From the NCBI GenBank assembly GCA_016177345.1, contig JACOVM010000113.1, positions 1-11,306 of the forward strand: 11,306 nt of DNA, written 5' to 3'. The notes below the pieces were generated by a model. The model searched no databases and was not told the origin of the DNA. It saw only the letters and a program-made list of their open reading frames with translations. A program made the translations under genes and the position numbers. This document shows positions 1-6,662 of the stretch, piece after piece; the first letter of the stretch is position 1; each line of letters begins with the position of its first letter. This DNA is from Candidatus Woesearchaeota archaeon (GTDB lineage: Archaea > Nanobdellota > Nanobdellia > Woesearchaeales > UBA12501).

Positions 1-1
1 A

Positions 2-913
2 GCTATTACTGCGCAGGACCAGTATCCAACGCATCGATGGCAAGAACTGTGCCTTCTTAGAAAAGAGCTTGACAAGCCAGACTTTGCTGCCTGTCTTTCT
101 CCTTCTGAACAACAGCGGTATCAACGAGTCATGGATGTGTACTCTGACGTTGCTGCGTATCGAGAAAGGAATCTTTCTGTCCTTGAATGGCTGGTCTTTC
201 TTGAGGATGCTGTACAGCGTGTTCCAAAAGAAACAGAAAGCCGTTACATTGGTTCTCATATGGGGGTTGACTCTATACAGGTAGATATTGACCCATCAGA
301 TCGTGTCAGAAACGGCGCTACCTTTGACACGTGGACAACCTTTTGGAAAAAAACACAGTATATTATGGCATCTGCACTGGAATTAGCTACGGCAGAAATA
401 AGCATCTACAATATTCTCCTATCTGCTCCTGAACTGTATTCTGCTGAAGAATTAGCACAAGTGAGAAAGGTACAGCAGAGAATAGTAGATGAGATTGCAA
501 AAACGCCTGAAGGGCTTGTGCTTGAAACATACATCCTATTTGAGAAGGATAAAGACACGGCAGCTGTTCAGCATCACGCTAGTACCAAATTTGTAATGTC
601 CTTTCAGAATGTTGAACTGCCAGAAATGGACAGGTCGATAGGGGAGGTTAATGGTCATATATGCTCACGACTTTTTGGAGAGACTTTCTTTCCATATTCC
701 ATGCTTAAGGTTCGACAACACTGCAAAGATATAGCCTTGATTATGCCAGAACAGGAGAAACGCAAAGGATCAACAAGCCCTGTTCTCCGTGTCAGAATGC
801 CTTTTCCATCCAATTTGTACGTCATCGAACCTGTAGAAAGCAAAGCAGGATCGTTTACCAGCATAGGAATAGACAGAACAATCTACGACAAATACCATGG
901 CAACAAACAATAA
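2..913 (+). CDS. Tandem-array paralog 1 (5'-truncated by window), unknown function
   Basis: The frame is open from the first complete codon of the window, so the gene begins outside it. The ATG at 131 is internal: the residues before it (ending SEQQRYQRV) align with the matching part of paralog 4 (IEERGLYDSV). The visible 303 residues carry the family motif LSVLEWLVFLEDA, a helical stretch with FWKKTQYIMAS matching FWSRTPYLMAS in paralog 4, a segment ELYSAEE matching SLYTDEE, then RLFGETFF and the C-terminal IYDKYHGNKQ. Roughly 45 N-terminal residues should be missing. No membrane segment or known catalytic motif is visible; it looks like a soluble alpha+beta protein. It belongs with paralogs 4 and 5 in one subfamily. 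The stop lies 17 nt inside paralog 2, suggesting translational coupling. I do not recognise the family, so the function is unknown. Confidence 0.85.
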   Translation, partial: AITAQDQYPTHRWQELCLLRKELDKPDFAACLSPSEQQRYQRVMDVYSDVAAYRERNLSVLEWLVFLEDAVQRVPKETESRYIGSHMGVDSIQVDIDPSDRVRNGATFDTWTTFWKKTQYIMASALELATAEISIYNILLSAPELYSAEELAQVRKVQQRIVDEIAKTPEGLVLETYILFEKDKDTAAVQHHASTKFVMSFQNVELPEMDRSIGEVNGHICSRLFGETFFPYSMLKVRQHCKDIALIMPEQEKRKGSTSPVLRVRMPFPSNLYVIEPVESKAGSFTSIGIDRTIYDKYHGNKQ

Positions 914-2054
914 CCAATCTAATGATAGAACGATTCCAGAAGCTGACCTCGTTGCATCTTTTGATGCACGATATCGAGCGTATCACACTGCTCTTCAGCG
1001 AGCGGGAGAGCTTGCAGCAATGTTGGTAAGGCCTGGTATTCGTAACGATGAAGCGTTTGGCGGCCTTCAGGGGGTTATAGAATTCGAACGCCTTGCTGCC
1101 GAGCTTCAGCAGGATAGTGATCTTGAAGAAGCGTTGACTCATGGCGAGCGAAAAACACTTGATGGTATTCGTGAGCAGCAGCAAATATGGGCAAACATTT
1201 CTGTTCTTGATTACCTCATCATTCCTAGTGCGAGAGAGGCTGAAACAGCTTTTTGGGGAAGTGACAATGAAGAAACATTTGATTCATGGATTGAAAAGAC
1301 GCAAGGCTCTGCTCGCCCAGCTCTTGGAATGCTTTCGTCTTTCGCTTCCGCAGCAGATCTTTATCATGTTTCCAAGGATATTGCAGAGTATGGATTAAGT
1401 TTGTACAAGCGGCTTTATGGTAGAGAGTCAACATTGAAGCCAACTCAGCTTTTAATCTCTCTGTCAAACACCCAGTTCTCTCATAATGCGGGAAATCCGG
1501 CCCTAGCACAGCTTCATGATGAATTGCAGCAGTACAATCACAGGGTCAAGTATCTTCAAGACCGATTCTCTAAGTCAGGGGTGATTGCGGATACTGAATT
1601 AAGATATCGTTCCCATGATAAACGGATTGATGGCCACTCATTTCAGATGCTTCATCATTCCAGAAGTTCGATGCCGCAACGCTTTCTCGATAGCCTTCCT
1701 GTTTATGAGAAAAAAGATTTTGGCGGCTCTCCTCGGGGTACATCAATAACCACAGTAGTAAACGATGAGGGGGGAGAACTTTTCGTCAAGAAGCTCTTTG
1801 GCACAGAAGATAGCGCTGACCAAATCATGGACGTGCTCGAGACTATATCTGGCAAGGGGCGAGATGAGATTAGGGTCCACTCTCCATCAAGAAAGCAGCG
1901 CCTTGAAAAACCAGACCGAGCTGTAACCTTCGGCTACTCACCTCATGGACTGTTCGACATTTCTTTAAGCACTCCACTTGACTATTCAGGGCATGCTTTG
2001 CTTATCGATCGCTTTAAAGAGCAAGTAGCAAGGTATCATAGAGAGGCAAAATGA
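897..2054 (+). CDS. Tandem-array paralog 2, unknown function
   Basis: A 385-residue protein, the longest of the array. It starts with a polar Asn-rich tail followed by RTIPEADLVASFD (residues 11-23), the shared N-terminal signature. ISVLDYLIIP (101-110) matches the SVLEWLVFP motif of paralogs 1, 4 and 5. A segment ASAADLY (150-156) resembles SASAPDLY in paralog 3, and KLFGTEDS (299-306) is the conserved C-terminal motif seen as VFGTRDDP in paralog 3. It ends in a charged helix RFKEQVARYHREAK. The start ATG lies inside the last codons of paralog 1 (17-nt overlap, context AATACCATGGC) and has no Shine-Dalgarno-like sequence, so termination-reinitiation is likely. The stop overlaps the next start as ATGA. 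Paralogs 2 and 3 seem to form a second subfamily. No signal peptide, membrane helix or recognisable active site is visible. Function unknown. Confidence 0.85.
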   Translation: MATNNNQSNDRTIPEADLVASFDARYRAYHTALQRAGELAAMLVRPGIRNDEAFGGLQGVIEFERLAAELQQDSDLEEALTHGERKTLDGIREQQQIWANISVLDYLIIPSAREAETAFWGSDNEETFDSWIEKTQGSARPALGMLSSFASAADLYHVSKDIAEYGLSLYKRLYGRESTLKPTQLLISLSNTQFSHNAGNPALAQLHDELQQYNHRVKYLQDRFSKSGVIADTELRYRSHDKRIDGHSFQMLHHSRSSMPQRFLDSLPVYEKKDFGGSPRGTSITTVVNDEGGELFVKKLFGTEDSADQIMDVLETISGKGRDEIRVHSPSRKQRLEKPDRAVTFGYSPHGLFDISLSTPLDYSGHALLIDRFKEQVARYHREAK

Positions 2055-3079
2055 CAGGGCAAAGCACAGATGGAAAGCGCAGCATTCCTGAAGCAGAGGT
2101 AGCTACTGCTTTTGAGCAACACTTGCAAGAATACCGCACGCTTTTTGATGCGGTCAACATTCTTGCATCGAGGCTGTACACCGGAGAATATGAATCTCCT
2201 CATACCGCAAGTGTTCATACAACAAATGTTGGTGATGTTGCCCAATTTCTCTCTAAAGCAGAAGAGCTCAAACAGTATGATGCCTTTCGAGGATGTTATA
2301 CTAAGGATACTCATGAGGCACGGCAGAGAATCGAGGATATGCAAGCAGATTTTACTGATGTTAAGATCTTCGACTGTGTTGAGCGATTCATGGGAACTGA
2401 CGATGATGAAGAGGATGTTCCTGCACCAAGAAGCAAGCGCCAGTTCATTCCAGCGTCAGCACCAGACCTTTATTTCATTGGAAAACAAGTGAGGTCATTG
2501 GTGCGGGCGGCTCGCCTATTTTCGGCAAATACCTCTGTTGATATAGCAGTCAACTTCCATAAGTTCATGGAGAAAAAAATAGAATCACAGCTCAGCCTTA
2601 ACACAACAGTGCAATATGATGATCCACGATATGATGATCCTGATGATGGCCGTGTTTACCGAGCAGTCATCCAACATAGGGCTGGAACTGGAATATTATA
2701 TAATGGTTTATATGATGGTGAGGTTCGGGAACACTTGCAAACAGAGCTAGAAGATGTTTTTGCTGATGAAATACCAGAATGTTTCCTCCACCGTGTTTTT
2801 GGAACACGAGATGATCCTCGAACGCTCGTGGATACTTTACGATTCTTACTGCCATTTGAAGATGTGATTATTGTCACGACGCAACCTTATCACCTGCGTA
2901 ATTATTCTAGGCCAATCCCTGTGCATATTTCACCAATTCAAGTATCCGATGATAGAAGATTGATTGACATAAGATTGAGAGCAGACCATTTTCCCTCAAC
3001 AGCAATACGAGTTGACGCCTTAAAGCTCGACTATTATAAGCACCTTCGGCAGCAACGAGAGTGGCAAGAAACACTATGA
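2051..3079 (+). CDS. Tandem-array paralog 3, unknown function
   Basis: A 342-residue protein starting with MTGQSTDGKRSIPEAEV, the IPEA signature at residues 12-15. The central motif is degraded (VKIFDCVERF, 104-113, followed by an acidic run TDDDEED), while SASAPDLYF and VFGTRDDP (249-256) are well kept. Residues 188-199 contain a short internal repeat YDDPRYDDP from a 15-nt tandem repeat. The start overlaps the stop of paralog 2 by 4 nt (ATGA), and a purine-rich GAGAGG stands a few nt before it, so this junction may use a ribosome site as well as coupling. It is the most diverged member, closest in motif layout to paralog 2. No membrane segments. Function unknown; because all five copies lie in one orientation with touching ends, a joint role or a multi-subunit assembly is possible but is inference. 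Confidence 0.85.
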   Translation: MTGQSTDGKRSIPEAEVATAFEQHLQEYRTLFDAVNILASRLYTGEYESPHTASVHTTNVGDVAQFLSKAEELKQYDAFRGCYTKDTHEARQRIEDMQADFTDVKIFDCVERFMGTDDDEEDVPAPRSKRQFIPASAPDLYFIGKQVRSLVRAARLFSANTSVDIAVNFHKFMEKKIESQLSLNTTVQYDDPRYDDPDDGRVYRAVIQHRAGTGILYNGLYDGEVREHLQTELEDVFADEIPECFLHRVFGTRDDPRTLVDTLRFLLPFEDVIIVTTQPYHLRNYSRPIPVHISPIQVSDDRRLIDIRLRADHFPSTAIRVDALKLDYYKHLRQQREWQETL

Positions 3080-3097
3080 CACGAAAATGACACGAAA
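3076..3097 (+). repeat. 11-bp perfect tandem duplication at a gene start
   Basis: ATGACACGAAA occurs twice back to back (3076-3086 and 3087-3097). The first ATG overlaps the stop of paralog 3 as ATGA and reads only MTRK then TGA; the second ATG is the real start and reads MTRKNHD. Removing one copy restores an ordinary 4-nt ATGA overlap, so the duplication probably converted an overlap into a 7-nt gap. Confidence 0.9.
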
Positions 3098-4133
3098 AAA
3101 CCATGACGTTATTCCTGAAGCAGGTATCGCTCGAGGATTTGAAGAACATCTTCAAGCGTACCGTGCAATGCTGCACAGGGCGTATGATCTTGTTCAGGCA
3201 CGCAGAAGCTCACCAGATCAACGCTCTGATGCGCAGCTGCTTCCATTGGGGAGAAAACTTGTTGAGCAGAGTGACACGGTTATTCTCCTTCCCATAGAAG
3301 AACGAGGATTATATGATTCAGTCATGGCAAGGTTTAGGGTGCTCGAAGATAGAAGAGAGCAGGCGCTTTCTGTTCTCGAATGGCTTGTCTTTCCAGAAGA
3401 TGCTGCTCCTCCAACAACAAGATGGGTAAAAGAAGTGATGATGGAGGGTTGGGATTGGAAATCTCACCAATTTGATCCTGTAGAAGATATGCTCGCTAGA
3501 AAGAACGGCGGAACACGCCAGGCATGGCGGGAATTCTGGAGCAGAACACCGTATTTAATGGCATCTTCATGGGAGTTCGCTCAAGCAGAGCGAAGCTTGT
3601 ACGCCATCCTCTCCGAGAAACCAAGCTTGTACACTGATGAGGAACGAGAAAAGGCACTGGCGATGCAGCGGAAAATAAGTGAAGCAATAGAAAGAGCAAG
3701 CAGCGGGCTTGTCTTGGACATCTCCATCTGTCTTAGGCCATATCCTCACCAAAACGATGTCTCCAGTGCGACTGTCCAGTATCCCCCTGGCCGGCAGCAT
3801 ACCGCACTGCGGGAGATAACCCTTCCTGATCACCCGCAACCACTTTATAATATAGAGCGTGAGTTGTCTTTCTCCCTTTTCAGATCATCCTTTTTTGATG
3901 CCATACCTGATGTTGGTGTTCCTATAGCAGCCACATCAGGCCTTATTCCAGGGCTTTCTTTTCATCCCTCAGAGCCTGAAAAACGTAAAAAAAATCAAAA
4001 CTGTGTACTTAATATTTTCCGACAGCCTGTTGGAGACAGATATATTATTGGAATAGTTCCTGAATCTACCACAAACCAATTCAGTTTAGGAATAAACGAA
4101 GCAGTCTACAAACAATACCATGGCGAATTATAA
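3087..4133 (+). CDS. Tandem-array paralog 4, unknown function
   Basis: A 348-residue protein with the clearest set of family motifs: VIPEAGIARGFEEHLQAY at 8-25, LLPIEERGLY at 67-76, LSVLEWLVFPEDA at 94-106, TPYLMASSWEFAQAE at 154-168, LYTDEER at 181-187, SGLVLDI at 206-212, SATVQY at 227-232, SLFRSSFF at 263-270, PEKRKKNQ at 297-304 and INEAVYKQYHGEL at the end. It is closest to paralog 1 and then paralog 5. The motif layout suggests an N-terminal mostly helical half and a C-terminal mixed alpha/beta half, with no membrane helix or signal peptide. The start is the second copy of an 11-bp duplication just after paralog 3; the 3' end overlaps paralog 5 by 14 nt in the same AATACCATGGC context as the paralog 1/2 junction. 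The family is not recognised and the function is unknown. Confidence 0.87.
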   Translation: MTRKNHDVIPEAGIARGFEEHLQAYRAMLHRAYDLVQARRSSPDQRSDAQLLPLGRKLVEQSDTVILLPIEERGLYDSVMARFRVLEDRREQALSVLEWLVFPEDAAPPTTRWVKEVMMEGWDWKSHQFDPVEDMLARKNGGTRQAWREFWSRTPYLMASSWEFAQAERSLYAILSEKPSLYTDEEREKALAMQRKISEAIERASSGLVLDISICLRPYPHQNDVSSATVQYPPGRQHTALREITLPDHPQPLYNIERELSFSLFRSSFFDAIPDVGVPIAATSGLIPGLSFHPSEPEKRKKNQNCVLNIFRQPVGDRYIIGIVPESTTNQFSLGINEAVYKQYHGEL

Positions 4134-5160
4134 TCAAAGAACAATACCTGAAGCAGATCTTGTAAAAGATTTTGATAGAGAATACAATGCCCTTCGTGCG
4201 CAAGTTCGAGAAGCACATGGCATTATCTTAAAACTGCTTGATCATCCGCGCTCTTCAGAGCTCAAGGCACAGTTATTTTCTCTCGGGAAACCACTGGTTG
4301 GCCAGAAAGGCTTGATTGATCTTCTTCCAATAGAAGAGAGGGCGTTATATACTTCTATTGAAGTTAAGATTCGAAAGATCGAGGATGATCGAGAAAAGGA
4401 GCTTTCTGTTCTTGAGTGGATCGTGTTTCCGGGTGATCATGGATCTACTCCCTGGCCACATCATACCTGGCAGGGGATACAGGCGGGGTGGCATGCTGTC
4501 GGGCTTGAGCCAATGGACACTGTAGAATTCTATCACGCCGCAAGTTCCGCCCATTCTATTCTTTACGAAAATGCTGGATTGTACACTGATGAAGAACGAA
4601 GAAAAGTGCAGGCGCTATGCGATCAAGTTAGAGACTATCTTTCAACTAGAGACGGCATTGTTCTCGATACTAGAATAAATGCAGTAAATGATTACTATAT
4701 CGACATAGCCGTAAAACCACATGATCTTCCCGCAAGATCACATAATCCAAGGAATGTCCAGCACTGTAAATTTCCGGAGTTTATGCAGTTAGGCAAGCGC
4801 GTTCTTCCTTCAACCTATGGGCGAACTCTCTTTCGTACTACAGATGATCCAGAATACATCAGTTCCTGCATAGCGACATTAACTGGAGTATCAGAAAGAA
4901 TGGTATTTCATCACGTTCCTGAACGATTGACGAGAAATCCAAATGACACGTATCGAATACTTATCCAACGAGTACCAGTCAGCGAGCCGTTCTTTCCTCA
5001 TCCAGATGAGCCGTGTACCCTTATCCAGCCGGTCAGAATGGATGTACGTGCGCGCGAGCCACCTGTTAACGTTCTTCGTCGTGATCTTCCATTGCCCAAT
5101 CTCGGATCACTAAGCGTTGAAACCGAGGTTTATCGACAACACTATGCCAACAAGCGATAG
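4120..5160 (+). CDS. Tandem-array paralog 5, unknown function
   Basis: A 346-residue protein: RTIPEADLVKDFDREY at 7-22, LLPIEERALY at 68-77, LSVLEWIVFPGD at 95-106, GLYTDEERRKVQ at 153-164, GIVLDTRI at 179-186, NVQHCKF at 212-218, LFRTTDDPEYI at 237-247, VPERLTRNP at 266-274 and a terminal helix TEVYRQHYANKR. The C-terminal motif is intermediate between the LFRSSFF form of paralog 4 and the FGTxDDP form of paralogs 2 and 3, which ties both subfamilies together. The start lies 14 nt inside paralog 4 without a Shine-Dalgarno-like site. Its last codons contain the start of the broken sixth copy (17-nt overlap), repeating the geometry of the paralog 1/2 junction. No known domain or active site is visible. 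Function unknown. Confidence 0.87.
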   Translation: MANYNQRTIPEADLVKDFDREYNALRAQVREAHGIILKLLDHPRSSELKAQLFSLGKPLVGQKGLIDLLPIEERALYTSIEVKIRKIEDDREKELSVLEWIVFPGDHGSTPWPHHTWQGIQAGWHAVGLEPMDTVEFYHAASSAHSILYENAGLYTDEERRKVQALCDQVRDYLSTRDGIVLDTRINAVNDYYIDIAVKPHDLPARSHNPRNVQHCKFPEFMQLGKRVLPSTYGRTLFRTTDDPEYISSCIATLTGVSERMVFHHVPERLTRNPNDTYRILIQRVPVSEPFFPHPDEPCTLIQPVRMDVRAREPPVNVLRRDLPLPNLGSLSVETEVYRQHYANKR

Positions 5161-5309
5161 AAAAACAATACCTGAGGCAGCTGCTGTTTGTGAGTTTGAA
5201 AAACGAATTTATCATTTTCTGCAATACATCTCCTGACCGCAAAGGGCGCGCTGCCATTATTGATCCATTGAAGAAAGCGTTTGCTGAATATAAGGCACAA
5301 AAGGGATAG
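5144..5309 (+). pseudogene. Truncated sixth paralog joined to an unrelated tail
   Basis: ATG at 5144, inside the end of paralog 5, reads MPTSDRKTIPEAAAVCEFEK and continues to a TGA at 5234-5236, only 30 residues. The N-terminal signature (KTIPEA then a helix with EFEKR) is that of the array, so this is the start of a sixth copy. In the +1 frame, from the GAC at 5235, the sequence stays open as DRKGRAAIIDPLKKAFAEYK to a TAG at 5307-5309; this tail does not clearly match the C-terminus of any paralog. The simplest view is that a deletion removed about 300 codons and left the head of one gene and the tail of another. A +1 shift at TCC TGA C would join them into 54 residues (see findings). Confidence 0.65.
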
Positions 5310-5327
5310 CCAGCAAAAGCCCGATAC

Positions 5328-5340
5328 CTTTAAATATAAA
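5328..5340 (+). promoter_or_regulatory. TATA box of the toxin-antitoxin pair
   Basis: CTTTAAATATAAA is a strong archaeal TATA-like element. Its centre is about 25 nt before the ATG at 5359, where transcription would be expected to start, so the antitoxin mRNA is probably leaderless or nearly so. This also argues against the upstream in-frame TTG at 5281 as the start. No clear BRE was identified. Confidence 0.6.
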
Positions 5341-5358
5341 TGTAGTTTGTATAGTACT

Positions 5359-5550
5359 ATGACTCAGATAACTTTAGAAAAAGTTGGCCATGACATTGAA
5401 GAGATAAAAATCCAATTGCATAAGATAACTAATCTCCTTGAAAAGGAACTGGAATTATCTGATGAAACAAAAAAAGAATTAAAGGAAGCACGAAAACAGC
5501 CTCTTTCTGAATATATTAGCCATGATGAAGTGATGAAGGAGTTTGCTTGA
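5359..5550 (+). CDS. Antitoxin of a RelE-type module (RelB-like helical)
   Basis: A 63-residue protein beginning MTQITLEKVGHDIEEIKIQL. Residues about 4-45 form a charged amphipathic helix (EEIKIQLHKITNLLEKELEL), probably the dimerising and toxin-facing part, followed by a short tail with SEYISHDEVMKEF, a pattern often seen in small antitoxins of archaeal RelE pairs. The sequence is too short and generic for a firm family name, and the call rests on the gene order: it stands directly before and touches the toxin. Its expected role is to bind and block the toxin and repress the shared promoter. The ATG at 5359 was chosen over an in-frame TTG at 5281 because a TATA box lies about 25 nt ahead and the residues before the ATG look non-coding. 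No canonical DNA-binding fold is evident. Confidence 0.7.
   Translation: MTQITLEKVGHDIEEIKIQLHKITNLLEKELELSDETKKELKEARKQPLSEYISHDEVMKEFA
5536..5541 (+). promoter_or_regulatory. Ribosome binding site deciding the toxin start
   Basis: AAGGAG ends 8 nt before the ATG at 5550, a normal spacing, whereas the in-frame TTG at 5547 would be only 5 nt away. This supports ATG 5550 as the toxin start and gives it an independent initiation site inside the antitoxin gene. Confidence 0.6.
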
Positions 5551-5810
5551 TGGGCTATGAGATAAGATGGCGCCCTAAAGCGCTTGATGAGTTACGAAAA
5601 TTTCCAAAACATATTTCTCAGAGAATCATAAACAAGATTGATGCTGCAAAAGAAAACCCAGAACATTTTCTTGAAAAACTAATTGATGATCCAGGATATA
5701 AAGTTCGGGCAGGAGATTACAGGGTGATTGTTGATATTCTAGAAGAGGAGAGAGTTATTGCTGTTAGAATTGTTGGGCATAGAAAGAATATTTATAAACG
5801 TTATTTATGA
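5550..5810 (+). CDS. RelE/ParE-family toxin
   Basis: An 86-residue protein with the typical RelE/ParE layout: YEIRWRPKALDELRKFP (first strand and helix), a second helix with ISQRIINKIDAAKENP, then the signature strands YKVRAGDYRVIVDI (50-63) and VIAVRIVGHRKNIYKRY (69-85). The 'K[VL]R.GDYR' core and the 'VGHR..IY' end are the hallmarks of archaeal and bacterial RelE-like toxins, which mostly cut mRNA on the ribosome; ParE relatives instead poison gyrase, and sequence alone does not fully separate them. Basic residues R53, R58, R73, H77, R78 and K83 are candidates for RNA contact. It shares one base (TGATG) with the antitoxin stop and has its own AAGGAG site. The length is normal and the gene looks intact. 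Confidence 0.9.
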   Translation: MGYEIRWRPKALDELRKFPKHISQRIINKIDAAKENPEHFLEKLIDDPGYKVRAGDYRVIVDILEEERVIAVRIVGHRKNIYKRYL

Positions 5811-5815
5811 TCCCC

Positions 5816-5820
5816 TTTTT
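5816..5820 (+). terminator. T-tract after the toxin gene
   Basis: CCCCTTTTT starts just after the toxin stop. Archaeal intrinsic termination relies on U-tracts, and the next gene is convergent, so a stop here is expected. The tract is short and the call is tentative. Confidence 0.35.
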
Positions 5821-5839
5821 CATGCGTTTTCAACAGAGG

Positions 5840-5844
5840 AAAAA
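5840..5844 (-). terminator. T-tract after the downstream hydrolase
   Basis: Read on the minus strand, TTTTT begins about 10 nt beyond the stop of the hydrolase ending at 5855, in the short convergent gap with the toxin gene. Weak evidence; listed because the gap must hold ends for both transcripts. Confidence 0.3.
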
Positions 5845-5854
5845 CGAAGGCATT

Positions 5855-6631
5855 TCATCCCCTCTCAAACCTTTTTCTCATAAATATGCGAATAAAAAAG
5901 TTTCGAATGCTTTCGATTAAATATCGCCGATGATCAGGAAAGCGAAAGGTATGGTCTGCTTCCTCAATAATTTCCAAGGTTGGCTGCTGTGCGTGCTGGT
6001 ACAGCGCTCGCGCGTCTTCAAAGGGGTGCCGCATGTCTGCGGTGCCGTGGAAGAGCAGAAGCGGGATTGATTTGCGCTGGACAGCCTCAAGCACGTCATG
6101 TTTTTTCATATCATAATAAAATGTATCTTTTAAGCGAATGCCTGCCGTGTCAATAATGCCTCGCTTCAGCCATTCTTTCATTTCATAATCGCTAAGGTAG
6201 CTTTGAAAAAACTTGTCAAGGTGAGCTCTCACGCCAATTGTTGCAATAGCCTTTACGCGAGGATCATCGAGAAGCAGGCAGGCATTTCCTCCAAGGTCGT
6301 GGCCGATAAGGCCGATCCGGTTCATGTCAACCTGGGGGGTTGTCTCCAAAAACGCAAGCGCATCTTTGATGTCATCAATCTGCTGGGAGAGTGTTGTTTC
6401 ATCCAATGAGCCATGGCTTTCTCCGTGAAACAAGAAGTCGAATCGGAGGGTAATAAATTCCTCGTACGATAAGCTGTTCGCAAGATCAGCAATAAGGTCT
6501 CTGTCCTTGTTCTCCAAAAATCCGTGGCAGATGATAAGGGCAGCATATTTTCCTTCATCGCTTGGGATGCGAAGAACACCAGACATGGCCTGTCCTTCAT
6601 CGTTTTGAAAGGATACAGTTTTCTGAATCAT
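5855..6631 (-). CDS. Alpha/beta hydrolase with Asp at the nucleophile position
   Basis: A 258-residue protein of the alpha/beta hydrolase fold. It starts MIQKTVSFQNDEGQAMSGVL, as in the dienelactone-hydrolase/esterase-like group, with an oxyanion loop CHGFLENKD (35-43), the RFDFLFHGES segment (63-72), a nucleophile elbow GLIGHDLGG (107-115), the acid loop HGTAD (195-199) and the catalytic His in EADHTF (His227). The elbow has Asp112 where esterases have Ser; the codon is GAC, two changes from AGC, so a single-base error would not explain it. Asp nucleophiles are known in haloalkane dehalogenases and epoxide hydrolases (G-H-D-x-G), but the rest of the protein looks like an esterase/peptidase relative. 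The gene follows a sibling with Ser on the same strand after a 69-nt gap. Substrate unknown; probably cytosolic, as no signal peptide is seen. Confidence 0.85.
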   Translation of the reverse strand: MIQKTVSFQNDEGQAMSGVLRIPSDEGKYAALIICHGFLENKDRDLIADLANSLSYEEFITLRFDFLFHGESHGSLDETTLSQQIDDIKDALAFLETTPQVDMNRIGLIGHDLGGNACLLLDDPRVKAIATIGVRAHLDKFFQSYLSDYEMKEWLKRGIIDTAGIRLKDTFYYDMKKHDVLEAVQRKSIPLLLFHGTADMRHPFEDARALYQHAQQPTLEIIEEADHTFRFPDHRRYLIESIRNFFIRIFMRKRFERG

Positions 6632-6648
6632 TGCTCTTTTATTATCGC

Positions 6649-6662
6649 TATTTATTTATTGC
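6649..6662 (-). promoter_or_regulatory. TATA-like element of the downstream hydrolase
   Basis: Read on the minus strand, GCAATAAATAAATA lies 18-31 nt before the ATG at 6631, the right place for a TATA box of a near-leaderless transcript. An identical 14-mer sits further upstream (6678-6691), so the exact functional copy is uncertain. Confidence 0.45.

Noticed and set aside
131..133. ATG as the start of the first paralog
   Set aside because: The frame is open to the window edge and the upstream residues align with other paralogs, so this Met is internal.
5281..5358. TTG-initiated extension of the antitoxin
   Set aside because: It would run through the TATA box, and the added residues look non-coding; ATG 5359 fits the promoter spacing.
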